A DNA stretch of 54,505 bases from Burkholderiales bacterium (GTDB lineage Bacteria > Pseudomonadota > Gammaproteobacteria > Burkholderiales > Burkholderiaceae_C): contig JANYJJ010000022.1 in the NCBI GenBank assembly GCA_025358485.1, positions 1-54,505 of the forward strand, given 5' to 3'. A model generated the notes under the pieces. It ran no database searches. It was not told where the DNA came from and was given only the letters and a program-made list of their open reading frames with translations. The position numbers were made by a program, and so were the translations under genes. Below are positions 8,580 to 17,160 of the stretch, in pieces (the stretch's first letter is position 1; every line of letters starts with the position of its first letter).

Positions 8580-9202
8580 CCGAAACGCATAGGCAAGTCA
8601 GTCAACGCCGCATCGCGCTTTGGGCACTGGCTGCCGCTTTGACAGCCGCCGCAATTGCGTTGTCGATGCCGCCACTGCGCCGCCTCATCGAACAAAGCAT
8701 GGTGTGGCACATGGCGGTGCAGATGCCGCTGTTGATGCTGGCGGGCTTGATGTTTGCGAAGGCGCTCAGCACAAAGCACACGCTGTACAAGCTATCGATC
8801 ACGTTGTCGACTTGGAACCAGTTTGGGCTGACCGGCGGCCTGACGGTGTTGGTGCTGTGGGCCTACTGGATGCTGCCGTCCAGCATTGATCGCGCGCTGG
8901 TGGTGCCCGCTGTTGACGCTTTCAAGGTGGCCAGCCTGTGGTTGGGCGGTGCGCTGTTGTGGCATGCCGCCCAACGTGCGCCCATGCTGGTGCAACTGTT
9001 CTTCGTGGGCACCGCGCTGCCGATGTTGGTGTGGGTCGGCCTGTACTTCGCCAACACCGACCTGCGCTTGTGCAACGCCTACTCACTGAGCAGCCAAATC
9101 GCTGCCGGCCAAAGTCTGGCGACGCTGGCAATTTTTTTGGCCTTGGGGTGGGCAACATCGGCAATATGGGCAATGTTGCTCATGCGTACGTCATCCGACT
9201 GA
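8576..9202 (+). CDS. Polytopic membrane protein of the oxidase operon, possibly CtaG-like
   Basis: A 208-residue protein with about six hydrophobic segments. The stretch 'EQSMVWHMAVQMPLLMLAGLMF' resembles the His/Met-containing helix of caa3-type CtaG proteins ('EHMVQHM'), and further His, Met and Trp residues lie near the membrane faces. Such proteins assist copper insertion in haem-copper oxidases. The similarity is short, so the family is an inference; the operon position, overlapping the SCO gene by ATGA at 8576-8579, is the stronger argument. It is the last gene of the oxidase operon. Confidence 0.6.
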   Translation: MTETHRQVSQRRIALWALAAALTAAAIALSMPPLRRLIEQSMVWHMAVQMPLLMLAGLMFAKALSTKHTLYKLSITLSTWNQFGLTGGLTVLVLWAYWMLPSSIDRALVVPAVDAFKVASLWLGGALLWHAAQRAPMLVQLFFVGTALPMLVWVGLYFANTDLRLCNAYSLSSQIAAGQSLATLAIFLALGWATSAIWAMLLMRTSSD

Positions 9203-9256
9203 CACACAAGCTTCATAAACTTTTGATTACTTCTTCAGTGATTGAAAGTTTCAAAC

Positions 9257-10690
9257 ATGTTTACTCACACTCATTTTTCAGCGACGGCAATCCGCGTTGC
9301 CGTCAGCTTGGTCGTTCTTGCTGGCAGCCACGCTCACGCTCAAAACGTCTCTAACGCACTGTTCGTCAACGGCCTGGCTTTGGACGGCGCGCTGCTCGAC
9401 AAGTCGGTGGGCAGCAACTTTGACCGGCGCGCGGGCTTCTTCTCAGACATCTACTTTGAGGCCTCATCCAACAGTTGGTGGGGCTTGTCCGACCGTGGCC
9501 CTGGCGGCGGCACCCTGCCCTACGACACGCGCATGCAGCGCTTCACTTTGGACGTGAATGCCGACACCGGGGCCATCAGCAATTTCGCGATTGTTGAAAC
9601 GGTGAAGTTCAGCAGCGGCGGCTCGGCCATGACAGGCCAAGCGCCCAACCCGACCAACGTATTGGGCCGCGCGTTTGACCCTGAAGGCGTGGTCATCAAC
9701 CCCAAAACGGGCACGTTTTTGGTGTCAGACGAATACGGCCCGTCGCTGTATGAGTTCGACCGCAGCGGCAACATGATCCGCGCATTCAACACGCCTGCAA
9801 ATTTGATTCCGCGCAACGTCACTGGCACGCCCAACTACGCAGACGACACCGGCAACACGCTGGGCAAACGCACCAACCGCGGCTTCGAAGGTTTGGCCAT
9901 CAGTCCTGACGGCCGCTACGCATACGCCATGCTGCAAAGCGCCCTGCTGAACGAGGGCGCGGGCGACGGGGTGTTTAACCGCATAGTCAAATTCGACACC
10001 GTCACAGGCAACGCCGTGGGCCAATTTGCCTACAAGATGGACACCGCCGCGCAAGGCCGCGGCATCTCGGCCTTGGTGGCCTTGGGCAACGACAAGTTCA
10101 TGGTGCTTGAGCGCAACAACCGAGGCATAGGCGTGGGTGCCACGCTGGCTTCGCCTGACAAAGCGGTCTACCAAATTGACTTGGCCGGTGCCACCGACGT
10201 CAGCGGAATCATTTTGGGAACCACCACCTTGCCTGCGGGCGTGGTGGCTGTAACCAAGGGTGCCAAAGTCATAGACCTCGACGCCGACACCTTGGCCGCG
10301 CTGGGCAACAAGTCACCCGAAAAATGGGAAGGCTTGGCCGTGGGGCCGAAGCTGAACAACGGCAAGTACTTGGTGCTGGCAGGCACAGACAACGACTACA
10401 GCGTGACGCAAAACGCGGGTGGCGTGCAGTTTGACGTTTACTACCGCATGGCCGACGCCGACCCGTTTGCAACCTCCATTCAATGCCCCATCGGCACGGT
10501 GTTGGGTTGCACCGGCACACTTACCGCCGAATTCAAATTGCTGCCCGGCGTGTTGCATGCTTACAGCGCTGACATCACCGCGTACACCGCGCCCATCCCA
10601 GAGCCTGAAACCTATGCCTTGATGTTGGCGGGCTTGGGTGTGGTGGCTTGGATGGGCCGCAAACGCAAGGCGGCGTCGGCAAAGGCCTGA
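9257..10690 (+). CDS. PEP-CTERM esterase-like/phytase-like beta-propeller protein
   Basis: A 477-residue secreted protein. The signal peptide is residues 1 to about 26 (VAVSLVVLAGSHAHAQ). The body matches the 'esterase-like activity of phytase' domain: 'SDIYFEASSNSWWGLSDRGPGGG', 'FDPEGVVINPKTGTFLVSDEYGPSLYEFD', 'NRGFEGLAISPDGRYAYAMLQ', and a late 'EKWEGLAVGP' followed by 'LAGTDNDYSVTQN'. The C-terminus 'PIPEPETYALMLAGLGVVAW' plus MGRKRK is a textbook PEP-CTERM sorting signal (Pro-Glu-Pro, one helix, basic tail), so it should be processed by an exosortase coded elsewhere. The ATG at 9257 is used rather than an upstream TTG. Substrate unknown; an extracellular phosphoester or ester is plausible. 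Confidence 0.85.
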   Translation: MFTHTHFSATAIRVAVSLVVLAGSHAHAQNVSNALFVNGLALDGALLDKSVGSNFDRRAGFFSDIYFEASSNSWWGLSDRGPGGGTLPYDTRMQRFTLDVNADTGAISNFAIVETVKFSSGGSAMTGQAPNPTNVLGRAFDPEGVVINPKTGTFLVSDEYGPSLYEFDRSGNMIRAFNTPANLIPRNVTGTPNYADDTGNTLGKRTNRGFEGLAISPDGRYAYAMLQSALLNEGAGDGVFNRIVKFDTVTGNAVGQFAYKMDTAAQGRGISALVALGNDKFMVLERNNRGIGVGATLASPDKAVYQIDLAGATDVSGIILGTTTLPAGVVAVTKGAKVIDLDADTLAALGNKSPEKWEGLAVGPKLNNGKYLVLAGTDNDYSVTQNAGGVQFDVYYRMADADPFATSIQCPIGTVLGCTGTLTAEFKLLPGVLHAYSADITAYTAPIPEPETYALMLAGLGVVAWMGRKRKAASAKA

Positions 10691-10715
10691 CGAGATATCG
10701 AACCAACAGGTGCTT

Positions 10716-11663
10716 TCATAGCGCCTGCAACATCGACTCAATGCGCGCCTTCACGACGTTGAGGGCCCGGGCTGCGGGAAGCGGTGAATCGCTGATGCCG
10801 ACGATGCAGCCGTCATTGCAACGCGTGGCGCGCAACACTTTCACACCGGCTGCTTGCGCCTCAATCAACGCCGCCTCCACCGCGTGGTGCAAGGTGCCAT
10901 TGCCGGTGGCCGACACCACCAAGCCGTGCACGCCTGCCGCCACCAATGCCTTCACCGGCAGCGCCGTGGCACCGGCATGACTGCTGACGATGTGAACTTG
11001 CGGCCAGGCTGATTCTTGTGTGGGCAAGGTGCTGGCCAGCTTGTCGGCGGCAAACACGGGCTCGGTCGGTGGCCAAGCGCGCAGTTGCCTGACCGCGCCC
11101 TCTTCCACCCGCGCCAGTGCACCGCTGTCGCCAGAGGTCAGAGCATCGAGTTGATAGGTGTGCACCTTGCGCACCTCGACCGCGCCGTGCACCGTGCCAG
11201 CCATCACGACCATCACGCCGTGCGCACCTTGTGTAAGGGCCAGAGCCACAGAGTCCAACAAATTTTGCGGCCCGTCGGCTTGCGTGGACGTGGCCGGACG
11301 CATTGCGGCCGTCAACACCACCGGCTTGTTCGCGTGCAGCACGCGGTGCAAAAAGTAAGCGGTTTCTTCCAGCGTGTCGGTGCCGTGGGTGATGACGATG
11401 CCTGCCACCTCGGCACGCGCCAGATGATGGGCGCAGCGCAGAGCCAAGTCGCGCCACACGCCGAAGCCCATGTCTTTGCTGTCGAGCTGCGCCACCTGCT
11501 CAACCTCTAAATTGAAAGCGCTGAGGGCGGGGACGGCCGCCACCAAATCGGCCACGCCCAATTGCGCCGCGGTGTAGCCCACGTTGTCAGATGCGCTGCG
11601 GGCCGTGCCCGCAATCGTGCCGCCGGTGCCCAGAACCACCACCACAGGAGTTTTGTTTTGCAT
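10716..11663 (-). CDS. L-asparaginase family protein
   Basis: A 315-residue enzyme without a signal peptide. Residues 13-19 are TGGTIAG, with Thr16 as the expected nucleophile, and residues 89-97 (ITHGTDTLEET) provide the second Thr-Asp pair (Thr93-Asp94); 'VVLTAAMRPAT' and 'DGPQNLLDSV' continue the asparaginase order. It hydrolyses L-asparagine to aspartate and ammonia, probably in the cytoplasm. Its start codon (11661-11663) lies only 12 bases from the first of two LexA boxes that belong to the divergent lexA gene, so its promoter region may be covered by LexA. The 3' end converges on the PEP-CTERM gene with a 25-base gap. Confidence 0.88.
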   Translation of the reverse strand: MQNKTPVVVVLGTGGTIAGTARSASDNVGYTAAQLGVADLVAAVPALSAFNLEVEQVAQLDSKDMGFGVWRDLALRCAHHLARAEVAGIVITHGTDTLEETAYFLHRVLHANKPVVLTAAMRPATSTQADGPQNLLDSVALALTQGAHGVMVVMAGTVHGAVEVRKVHTYQLDALTSGDSGALARVEEGAVRQLRAWPPTEPVFAADKLASTLPTQESAWPQVHIVSSHAGATALPVKALVAAGVHGLVVSATGNGTLHHAVEAALIEAQAAGVKVLRATRCNDGCIVGISDSPLPAARALNVVKARIESMLQAL

Positions 11664-11674
11664 TTTTATTCAAG

Positions 11675-11709
11675 CTGGATGAAAATACAGTGACTGGATG
11701 AATACTCAG
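11675..11709. promoter_or_regulatory. Two tandem LexA (SOS) boxes
   Basis: Two copies of CTG-N10-CAG lie 19 bases apart: CTGGATGAAAATACAG at 11675-11690 and CTGGATGAATACTCAG at 11694-11709. Both fit the gammaproteobacterial/betaproteobacterial LexA consensus CTGT-N8-ACAG allowing one or two changes. They sit between the asparaginase start (11663) and the lexA start (11773). Autorepression of lexA through tandem boxes is known in E. coli; an effect on the asparaginase promoter is inferred from position. Confidence 0.85.
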
Positions 11710-11772
11710 TTCAGGGTTCAGTTTTATTAGCGCTGCTTTTTCAATGACGTGCGCCCACCCAAGGATTTCAAA

Positions 11773-12507
11773 ATGGAAACCATCAAACTCACCGACCGAC
11801 AGCAAGAAGTTTTGAACTTGGTCAAAGCCGCCATTGAGAACACCGGCGCGCCACCCACACGTGCAGAAATTGCCGCCGAGCTGGGTTTCAAATCGGCCAA
11901 CGCCGCCGAAGAACACTTGCAAGCGCTGGCGCGAAAAGGCGTCATAGAACTCGTCAGCGGCACCTCACGCGGCATCCGTTTGAAGTCTGACACATTGCGC
12001 TCGCTGAACCGCCACCGCACTGAGCAGTTGGTTCAACAACAGACTCAACAGCGCATTCAACAGCGAACCGAGCAAATCACCAGCCGCTTCAGCCTGCCCT
12101 TGCCCGGCATGGCGCAATTGATGTTGCCGCTGGTGGGCCGCGTGGCAGCAGGCACGCCCATCTTGGCGGCTGAGCACATCGAACAAACCTACGCGGTAGA
12201 GGCCAGCATGTTCAAAGCCCGCCCCGACTTTTTGCTGAAAGTGCGCGGCCTGAGCATGCGCGACATCGGCATCATGGACGGCGATTTGTTGGCCGTGCAA
12301 AAAGCCAAAGACGCTAAGAACGGCCAAATTGTGGTGGCCCGCATTGGCGACGAAGTGACAGTGAAGCGCTTCAAGCGCACCCCATCTGGCATTGAACTCA
12401 GCCCCGAAAACCCCGACTTCCAAATCATCGTTGTGTCAGCCGACAACGACGACTTCGAAATCGAGGGCTTGGCTGTGGGGTTGATACGTGGAAGTTTTTT
12501 GATGTGA
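11773..12507 (+). CDS. lexA: LexA repressor, SOS response
   Basis: A 244-residue LexA. The N-terminal winged helix (residues 1-70: '[29 protein letters not shown]', '[20 protein letters not shown]') binds SOS boxes. The C-terminal S24 peptidase domain has the self-cleavage bond Ala126-Gly127 (VGRVAAG), the nucleophile Ser161 (RGLSMRD) and the general base Lys198 (EVTVKRF). RecA filaments stimulate cleavage and lift repression. The linker (about residues 80-108) is long and Gln-rich ([14 protein letters not shown]), making the protein about 40 residues longer than E. coli LexA. The ATG at 11773 matches the family start; the frame is open 24 bases further upstream. Two tandem LexA boxes lie 64 bases and more upstream. 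Confidence 0.97.
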   Translation: METIKLTDRQQEVLNLVKAAIENTGAPPTRAEIAAELGFKSANAAEEHLQALARKGVIELVSGTSRGIRLKSDTLRSLNRHRTEQLVQQQTQQRIQQRTEQITSRFSLPLPGMAQLMLPLVGRVAAGTPILAAEHIEQTYAVEASMFKARPDFLLKVRGLSMRDIGIMDGDLLAVQKAKDAKNGQIVVARIGDEVTVKRFKRTPSGIELSPENPDFQIIVVSADNDDFEIEGLAVGLIRGSFLM

Positions 12508-12688
12508 ATGGGTTGGGGGGAAAACTCGGCGCGTAGTCTCTCAGACGCACAGTGCGCTGAATAACTTAAAAGAACACAGGGAAACGACAGACCATCGCCC
12601 CGGCGGGGTGAGAAGTTGGCCCTCGAGGCCGTTAGCGCCTGCTGTCCAGCACGCCACACCGTTGTTGCCAATCCAACTCTTACGCTAG

Positions 12689-13429
12689 ATGCTCAGCATA
12701 TTGATCGAAATCTACACCCTAGCTAGTAAATGGTCGAACGACAACCAAGGCGTCGTCAGCGTTGCTGTTTTCGCCGTCACGATCGCCTTCGGCTGGGCAA
12801 GCGGCATCTTTTCAGCACTTCGGCGTCGACCGAAGTTCAAGCTGTCACTCATCGATGGCCCAACGTTTTGCTGCACATACCCAATTGACAAGCTTCACCG
12901 AGCTAGTGAAGTTCATCGCACTGGAGTTGCCCTTTATCTCGTAGTCACAAATGTTGGTTCTGCCGCGTCGAGCATTCAGAAGATTTCTGTCGGGTATCAC
13001 TGGCACTTGCGACCCCTTAGCATGAATTGGCTAAGGTACACGATTGGCTGGTTTTGGCTCACACATCAGTCGACAGCGCTAGCCGACTTCCAGGCAATGA
13101 TCGGCGGCAACATCAAGGTTTACCCGTTCCTCACGCAAATCAACTTTTTGTCGTCTGCCAATGCCGTCACGTATCTCGAAGTCGGCCGCTCGACTAACGG
13201 TGTGGTCTACTTTGAACAGAATGACAGTTGGGGTGGTTGTTTCCCAAGCGTTAACAACGGCATGGTCAGTATTCTTATACGCGTCCAAGATGTCTTCGGG
13301 AAGAAGCACACCGCGAAGTTCAAAGTACCTTCCGTCTCGATCGAAGGGGCCAGAAATTACAACCCGGCGTTCGGGAAAACTCTTGCGGAGCTACGGGGTG
13401 AGCAACTCCCCCACGACAGGACCGTCTGA
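12689..13429 (+). CDS. Hypothetical membrane-anchored protein
   Basis: A 246-residue protein of unknown family. One hydrophobic segment lies near residues 21-41 (GVVSVAVFAVTIAFGWASGIF), then a basic stretch (LRRRPKFK), then a soluble domain with many beta-like strands and aromatic residues ('VALYLVVTNVGSAASSIQKISVGYHWHLRP', 'GMVSILIRVQDVFGKKHTAKFKV'). The 'VVTNVGSAASSI' segment recalls beta-sandwich domains in which a protein comments on neutral 'orphan' surface modules, but I cannot name it. Codon use is less GC-biased than in neighbouring genes (many Ala-GCA, Ser-TCA, Leu-CTA/CTT codons), which fits a gene gained by transfer. It stands alone between lexA and the ChaN gene. Confidence 0.6.
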   Translation: MLSILIEIYTLASKWSNDNQGVVSVAVFAVTIAFGWASGIFSALRRRPKFKLSLIDGPTFCCTYPIDKLHRASEVHRTGVALYLVVTNVGSAASSIQKISVGYHWHLRPLSMNWLRYTIGWFWLTHQSTALADFQAMIGGNIKVYPFLTQINFLSSANAVTYLEVGRSTNGVVYFEQNDSWGGCFPSVNNGMVSILIRVQDVFGKKHTAKFKVPSVSIEGARNYNPAFGKTLAELRGEQLPHDRTV

Positions 13430-13516
13430 CCCGTTAGGAGCACGCAAGTCTTGCGCATAGACTAGATTCATTCACGGCCCAAACAGGCCGTTCGCAGCCC
13501 AAGCATCACGCGGAGT

Positions 13517-14380
13517 TCAAGTCACCGGCGGCTTGGAGACCTTGCCGCGCATCGCTTCACACGGGTCATCACGCTTTTGCGCGGCGGTGAAATTCACGGT
13601 GTCGTAGGCGGTGTTGGCAGCGCCTGATTTCACCGCACCGGTGTCATCGCCCGTTTCCAAATAGCCGTGCGATGTGGTTTTGGCTTGGGTGACTGCGCTG
13701 AGCCAACGCGGCACGCCGATGTCTTTGCGCACATGACCGTTGCCTGCCAACAAGACGACGCCGCGCGCGGCGTTGGCCTCGATCAAGCGCGCCATGAATT
13801 GATCGCGGGCCACCTGCACATTCACCATGCGCTGCGCGGTGGCGGTGTCCAACATGCCGCAGTGACTGGCTTCTATGGTGCTGCTCAGCGCTTCGGAAAT
13901 GTCTCGCGGAACGGCGGCTTCGAAGCCGCTCGCGGTCAGGCCTTGCGACATGACGCGGCGGCCTTCGGTGCGCGACACGTTGGCGGCCACGATGGGCAGG
14001 TCGTGGGCCAAAGCCAGGTCGATGAAAGGCCGGTAGAAGGCCCAGTTCCAACTGCTGGAGCCTGCGCCTGCGGTGATGACGGCGGTCGCGTCAATTCGGG
14101 CTGGCGTGCTGCGCAAGACGTCGATAGCGGCTTGGTGCTCGCGGTCAAATTGCTCCATCAGCAAGGCGGGTCGCGCGCCGGTTGTCAGGAGCTTTTTAAA
14201 AGCCTCAAGGCGCACTGCGTGCTGGGCGGCGTTGTCGTGAACCTCGCCGAGCAAAAGTACGCTAGGCGCTGGCTCATTCGCAGCAGGCATGGCAGCTTCG
14301 CCAAGCAACGAGGCACAACCTGCAAGGGCACAGCAAGCGATTGCGATTGCGGTTCGGATCAAGCTAGGTCTGCCCAGCAC
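13517..14380 (-). CDS. ChaN-family haem-binding/iron-regulated lipoprotein
   Basis: A 287-residue protein with a lipoprotein signal peptide (ACCALAGCAS; lipobox LAGC, Cys at about residue 22). The family core is visible: 'VLLLGEVHDNAAQHAVRLEAF', 'PALLMEQFDREHQAAID', 'IVAANVSRTEGRRV', and 'GVVLLAGNGHVRKDIGVPRWL', the last being the signature of ChaN (DUF399), which in Campylobacter binds haem. It probably sits on the outer membrane facing the periplasm, with a role in iron/haem handling that is not proven here. Its start lies 116 bases downstream of the acylase stop on the same strand, with a copy of the dispersed palindromic repeat between them. Confidence 0.82.
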   Translation of the reverse strand: MLGRPSLIRTAIAIACCALAGCASLLGEAAMPAANEPAPSVLLLGEVHDNAAQHAVRLEAFKKLLTTGARPALLMEQFDREHQAAIDVLRSTPARIDATAVITAGAGSSSWNWAFYRPFIDLALAHDLPIVAANVSRTEGRRVMSQGLTASGFEAAVPRDISEALSSTIEASHCGMLDTATAQRMVNVQVARDQFMARLIEANAARGVVLLAGNGHVRKDIGVPRWLSAVTQAKTTSHGYLETGDDTGAVKSGAANTAYDTVNFTAAQKRDDPCEAMRGKVSKPPVT

Positions 14381-14381
14381 A

Positions 14382-14437
14382 GGACTCCTTTCGCTACCTC
14401 AGGGCAGTCGGAAACCCACCTCAGCCCGAACGGGATC
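14382..14437 (-). repeat. Dispersed REP-like repeat, full copy 1
   Basis: The minus-strand reading contains CCCGTTCGGGCTGAGGTGG, then TTTCCGACTG, then CCCTGAGGTAGCGAAAGGAG. The same order recurs at 21571-21628 and 34326-34374. Each full copy looks like two half-units joined head to tail. It lies between the acylase and ChaN genes; a perfect 7-bp inverted repeat (CCCTGAG/CTCAGGG, 14451-14471) sits next to it. Confidence 0.7.
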
Positions 14438-14495
14438 TGTTTGAGTGTCTCCCTGAGCGACGAACTCAGGGCCAAGCGCTCGCTCAAAAAAAAGC

Positions 14496-16961
14496 TCATG
14501 GCTGTGCTTTCAACACCAAAGTATTCACCACAGCCCCGCCCCACACCGGCACGTATTCGACCTTGCGCCAGGGCTCCACAAAGCTGCGGTACAGCGGCGA
14601 TAAAAAGATGCCCGACTGCCCGGTGGAATGCATGAACCGCGAGTTGGCGGGCTGGCCCAAATCGTAGACGGCGCGCAGGCTGGGGCCGTGTTCGTCAAGG
14701 TACAACTCGCCCGTGGTGGCGTCGGGTTTCAGGCCCACGCGGCTGACGTTGACGGTGTAGGTGTCGCCGCCCACGGGGGTGCGCAGCTCAAACAATTTCG
14801 CCAGCGGTTTGACCTTGCTGAAGGGGCGGTGTTCAGACCTTGCGATGTGCGCGGCGTCCCATCGCCACTGCGCCACATCGCTGCCGTGTTCGGCTTGCAG
14901 TTCGGTCAGCGCGGCGGTGAAGGCGGCGTTGATTTGTTGTTCGCAGGTCTCTTTCACGTCGGGCGTGGTTTTGTCATCGCACCACCATGCGTCGTTGCGT
15001 TCCAGCACGCCTTCCAAGGCGTCGCGGTAGCTGCGCCCGCCCACCGTGCGCTCCCACATCACCGGGCCCAGTTCATCGGCAAAGACGCCCTTGGTGAGGT
15101 GGCGCACCCAAGCGTAAAAAATAAGCGGCGCGGCTTTGTCGGCGGCCATGGTGCCGTCGAAGGCCATCAGCTGCGCCATGGCAGGGGCCGCCAGAGGATG
15201 CGTTGACTTGGCCTTCAACGCAAACAAAATCAAGCGCTTGGTGGCGAGTGAGACCACGTCGCTTTGCATGCTGCGCATGTCGTCCAGGCTGAGCTTGGGC
15301 TTGGCGTTCAGCATTTGCTCGATGCGCTGTTGGCGGTAGGGCACGGCCCATTCATTGGTGATGTAGTGCGGATAGCTCAGCGGGTGGATGCGCTGGTTGG
15401 CGGTGGCAATGAAGCCGCGCTCGGGGTTGATCTCACGCGGCGTTTGGTCGGCAGGCACAAAGCCGTCCCAATCGTATTTGGCGTCCCAACCGGGCGACGG
15501 CACTTGGCCCTTCAAATCGTTGTCGGGCTTGCGCACTGGCACGCGCCCGGCTGACACCATGGCAATGTGCCCAGCCTTGTCAGCCACCACCATGTTTTGC
15601 ATGGGCGCGAGATACGCAGCCGAGGCACGGATGAAGTCGGGCACCGAGCTGGCGCGGGCAAACGCCAGTCCTGCGTCCATGGTGCTGGGGTCGGCGTCCA
15701 GCGCAGTCCAGCGCAGCGCCAAGGTGTAGGCGGGCTTGGCGGATGGGCCAAGCAAGCCGTCGTAACTTGGCGCATCTGAAATCACGGGCCCATGCCGCGT
15801 GCTGCGCGCTTGCATCGTCACGTCGGGCTGGCCTTTGACTTTGATGACCTCATTCACCACCGTGAATTTGGCCCAACCGTCGGGCGTTTGATATTGGTCG
15901 GGCGCGTCAGGTTTGATGCGTTCCAAATACAAATCTTGCACGTCGGGGCCGGTGTTGGTGAAGCCCCAAGCCACGCTTTCGTTTTGACCCAACACCACAA
16001 ACGGCAGGCCCGGCATCGTGGCCCCAGCCACTTTGAAGCCGGGTGCTTCCATGCGCGCAAAGTACCAAAGCGCAGGCGCGCTGAGCTTCAAGTGCGGGTC
16101 GTTCGCGAGCAGTGGCATGCCGGTGGTGGTGTGCGTGCCGTGCACCACCCAGTTGTTGGAACCGATGCCTTCCACACCCGATTCGGGCGCGTGCAAAAGG
16201 GCTTGTTGGCCCAATTTGCCGTCAACGTTCAAGCCTTTGAACAAGGCGCTGTAGTCGGTGGCGATGAGGGGCTTGTCGGCGGGCTCACCTGAGTTGCCCG
16301 CAAAGGGCGGAATCAGCTCGTCGATGCGATTCACGGGCATGGTCAGCGACAGCCGCATGCGCAGCAGCTCCGTACCCCAGTTTCCGCCCAAGTCCCACGC
16401 CATCATAATGGCCCAGGCCATGCTGTCTTCGGGCGTCCAGGGTTCGGGCTGGATGCCCAGCACCAAGAACTCTGGCGGGCGCATCTTCATGGCGGTTTGG
16501 AGGTAGGCGTTGATGCCTGCGGTGTAGGCCAGCAGCGCGGCGCGCGCGTCGGGGCTGGCAGCGGCCCACTGCGCGGCGGCGGCGCGCTTCACGCCCAGCG
16601 CGCGCAAAAACTTGTCGGTGTCCAAAGCAGCCTCACCAAATGCCTCGGCCAAGCGGCCCGAGCCTATGCGGCGGTGCGTTTCCAACTGCCACAGGCGGTC
16701 TTGAGCGTGCACAAAACCCAAGCCGTACATGGCCTCATTGGGCGTTGCGGCGGTGATGGTGGGAATGCCGTGTGCGTCGCGTTCGATTTTGATGTCGGCG
16801 GTGATTTGCGTGGCGTCTGATTTGACGGCAAGCGCGCCGTCAGTTTGCGGCAGCACTTGGCGGCTGTAGTTCCACAGCGCAGCACCACCCAAGGCCAGCA
16901 CCAAAAGCAGCAAGGTCAAAGCGCGTCGCAACCATTTCATCGTGGGCTTCTTTGTTGTCAA
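14496..16961 (-). CDS. Penicillin acylase / acyl-homoserine lactone acylase family protein (Ntn hydrolase)
   Basis: An 821-residue precursor. It starts with a signal anchor (residues 11-30, LRRALTLLLLVLALGGAALW); a second in-frame ATG eight codons in (16940) is equally possible. The alpha part carries 'IERDAHGIPTITAATPNEAMYGLGFVHAQDRLWQLE', the beta part begins at the autocatalytic site Gly267-Ser268 (VEGIGSNNWVV) with 'LLANDPHLKLSAPALWYFARM' following. This is the Ntn-hydrolase layout in which Ser268 becomes the new N-terminal nucleophile after self-cleavage in the periplasm. Family members hydrolyse amide bonds of penicillin G, acyl-homoserine lactones or related acyl amides. The substrate cannot be told from sequence; quorum-signal or lipoamide degradation is possible. 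Confidence 0.88.
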   Translation of the reverse strand: MTTKKPTMKWLRRALTLLLLVLALGGAALWNYSRQVLPQTDGALAVKSDATQITADIKIERDAHGIPTITAATPNEAMYGLGFVHAQDRLWQLETHRRIGSGRLAEAFGEAALDTDKFLRALGVKRAAAAQWAAASPDARAALLAYTAGINAYLQTAMKMRPPEFLVLGIQPEPWTPEDSMAWAIMMAWDLGGNWGTELLRMRLSLTMPVNRIDELIPPFAGNSGEPADKPLIATDYSALFKGLNVDGKLGQQALLHAPESGVEGIGSNNWVVHGTHTTTGMPLLANDPHLKLSAPALWYFARMEAPGFKVAGATMPGLPFVVLGQNESVAWGFTNTGPDVQDLYLERIKPDAPDQYQTPDGWAKFTVVNEVIKVKGQPDVTMQARSTRHGPVISDAPSYDGLLGPSAKPAYTLALRWTALDADPSTMDAGLAFARASSVPDFIRASAAYLAPMQNMVVADKAGHIAMVSAGRVPVRKPDNDLKGQVPSPGWDAKYDWDGFVPADQTPREINPERGFIATANQRIHPLSYPHYITNEWAVPYRQQRIEQMLNAKPKLSLDDMRSMQSDVVSLATKRLILFALKAKSTHPLAAPAMAQLMAFDGTMAADKAAPLIFYAWVRHLTKGVFADELGPVMWERTVGGRSYRDALEGVLERNDAWWCDDKTTPDVKETCEQQINAAFTAALTELQAEHGSDVAQWRWDAAHIARSEHRPFSKVKPLAKLFELRTPVGGDTYTVNVSRVGLKPDATTGELYLDEHGPSLRAVYDLGQPANSRFMHSTGQSGIFLSPLYRSFVEPWRKVEYVPVWGGAVVNTLVLKAQP

Positions 16962-17160
16962 AGGGAAAGGGCTGAAGGGTAGCGTCGCCGGCGGAGGCGA
17001 CCGCGTGGGTGCCGATTTGCAGGTGAAAACACTTGCTTATCTTGGGTTGGCAAACAGCGCAGATTGAAACAATTCTTTTCAAGTCGCGCACAAGCTCAGA
17101 CAGGAGCGTCATGCGCAAAAAACACTGTCAGCCCCATCGAATCAGAGAAGCAAAAACTTC

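Noticed and set aside
12508..12688. Possible attC-like site upstream of the hypothetical gene after lexA (ATCCAAC near 12670)
   Set aside because: No GTTRRRY partner or stem with extrahelical bases could be drawn; the CCCCGGCGGGG palindrome is short and isolated.
13667..14635. 322-codon plus-strand open frame
   Set aside because: Antisense to the ChaN lipoprotein and the dispersed repeat; no family features.
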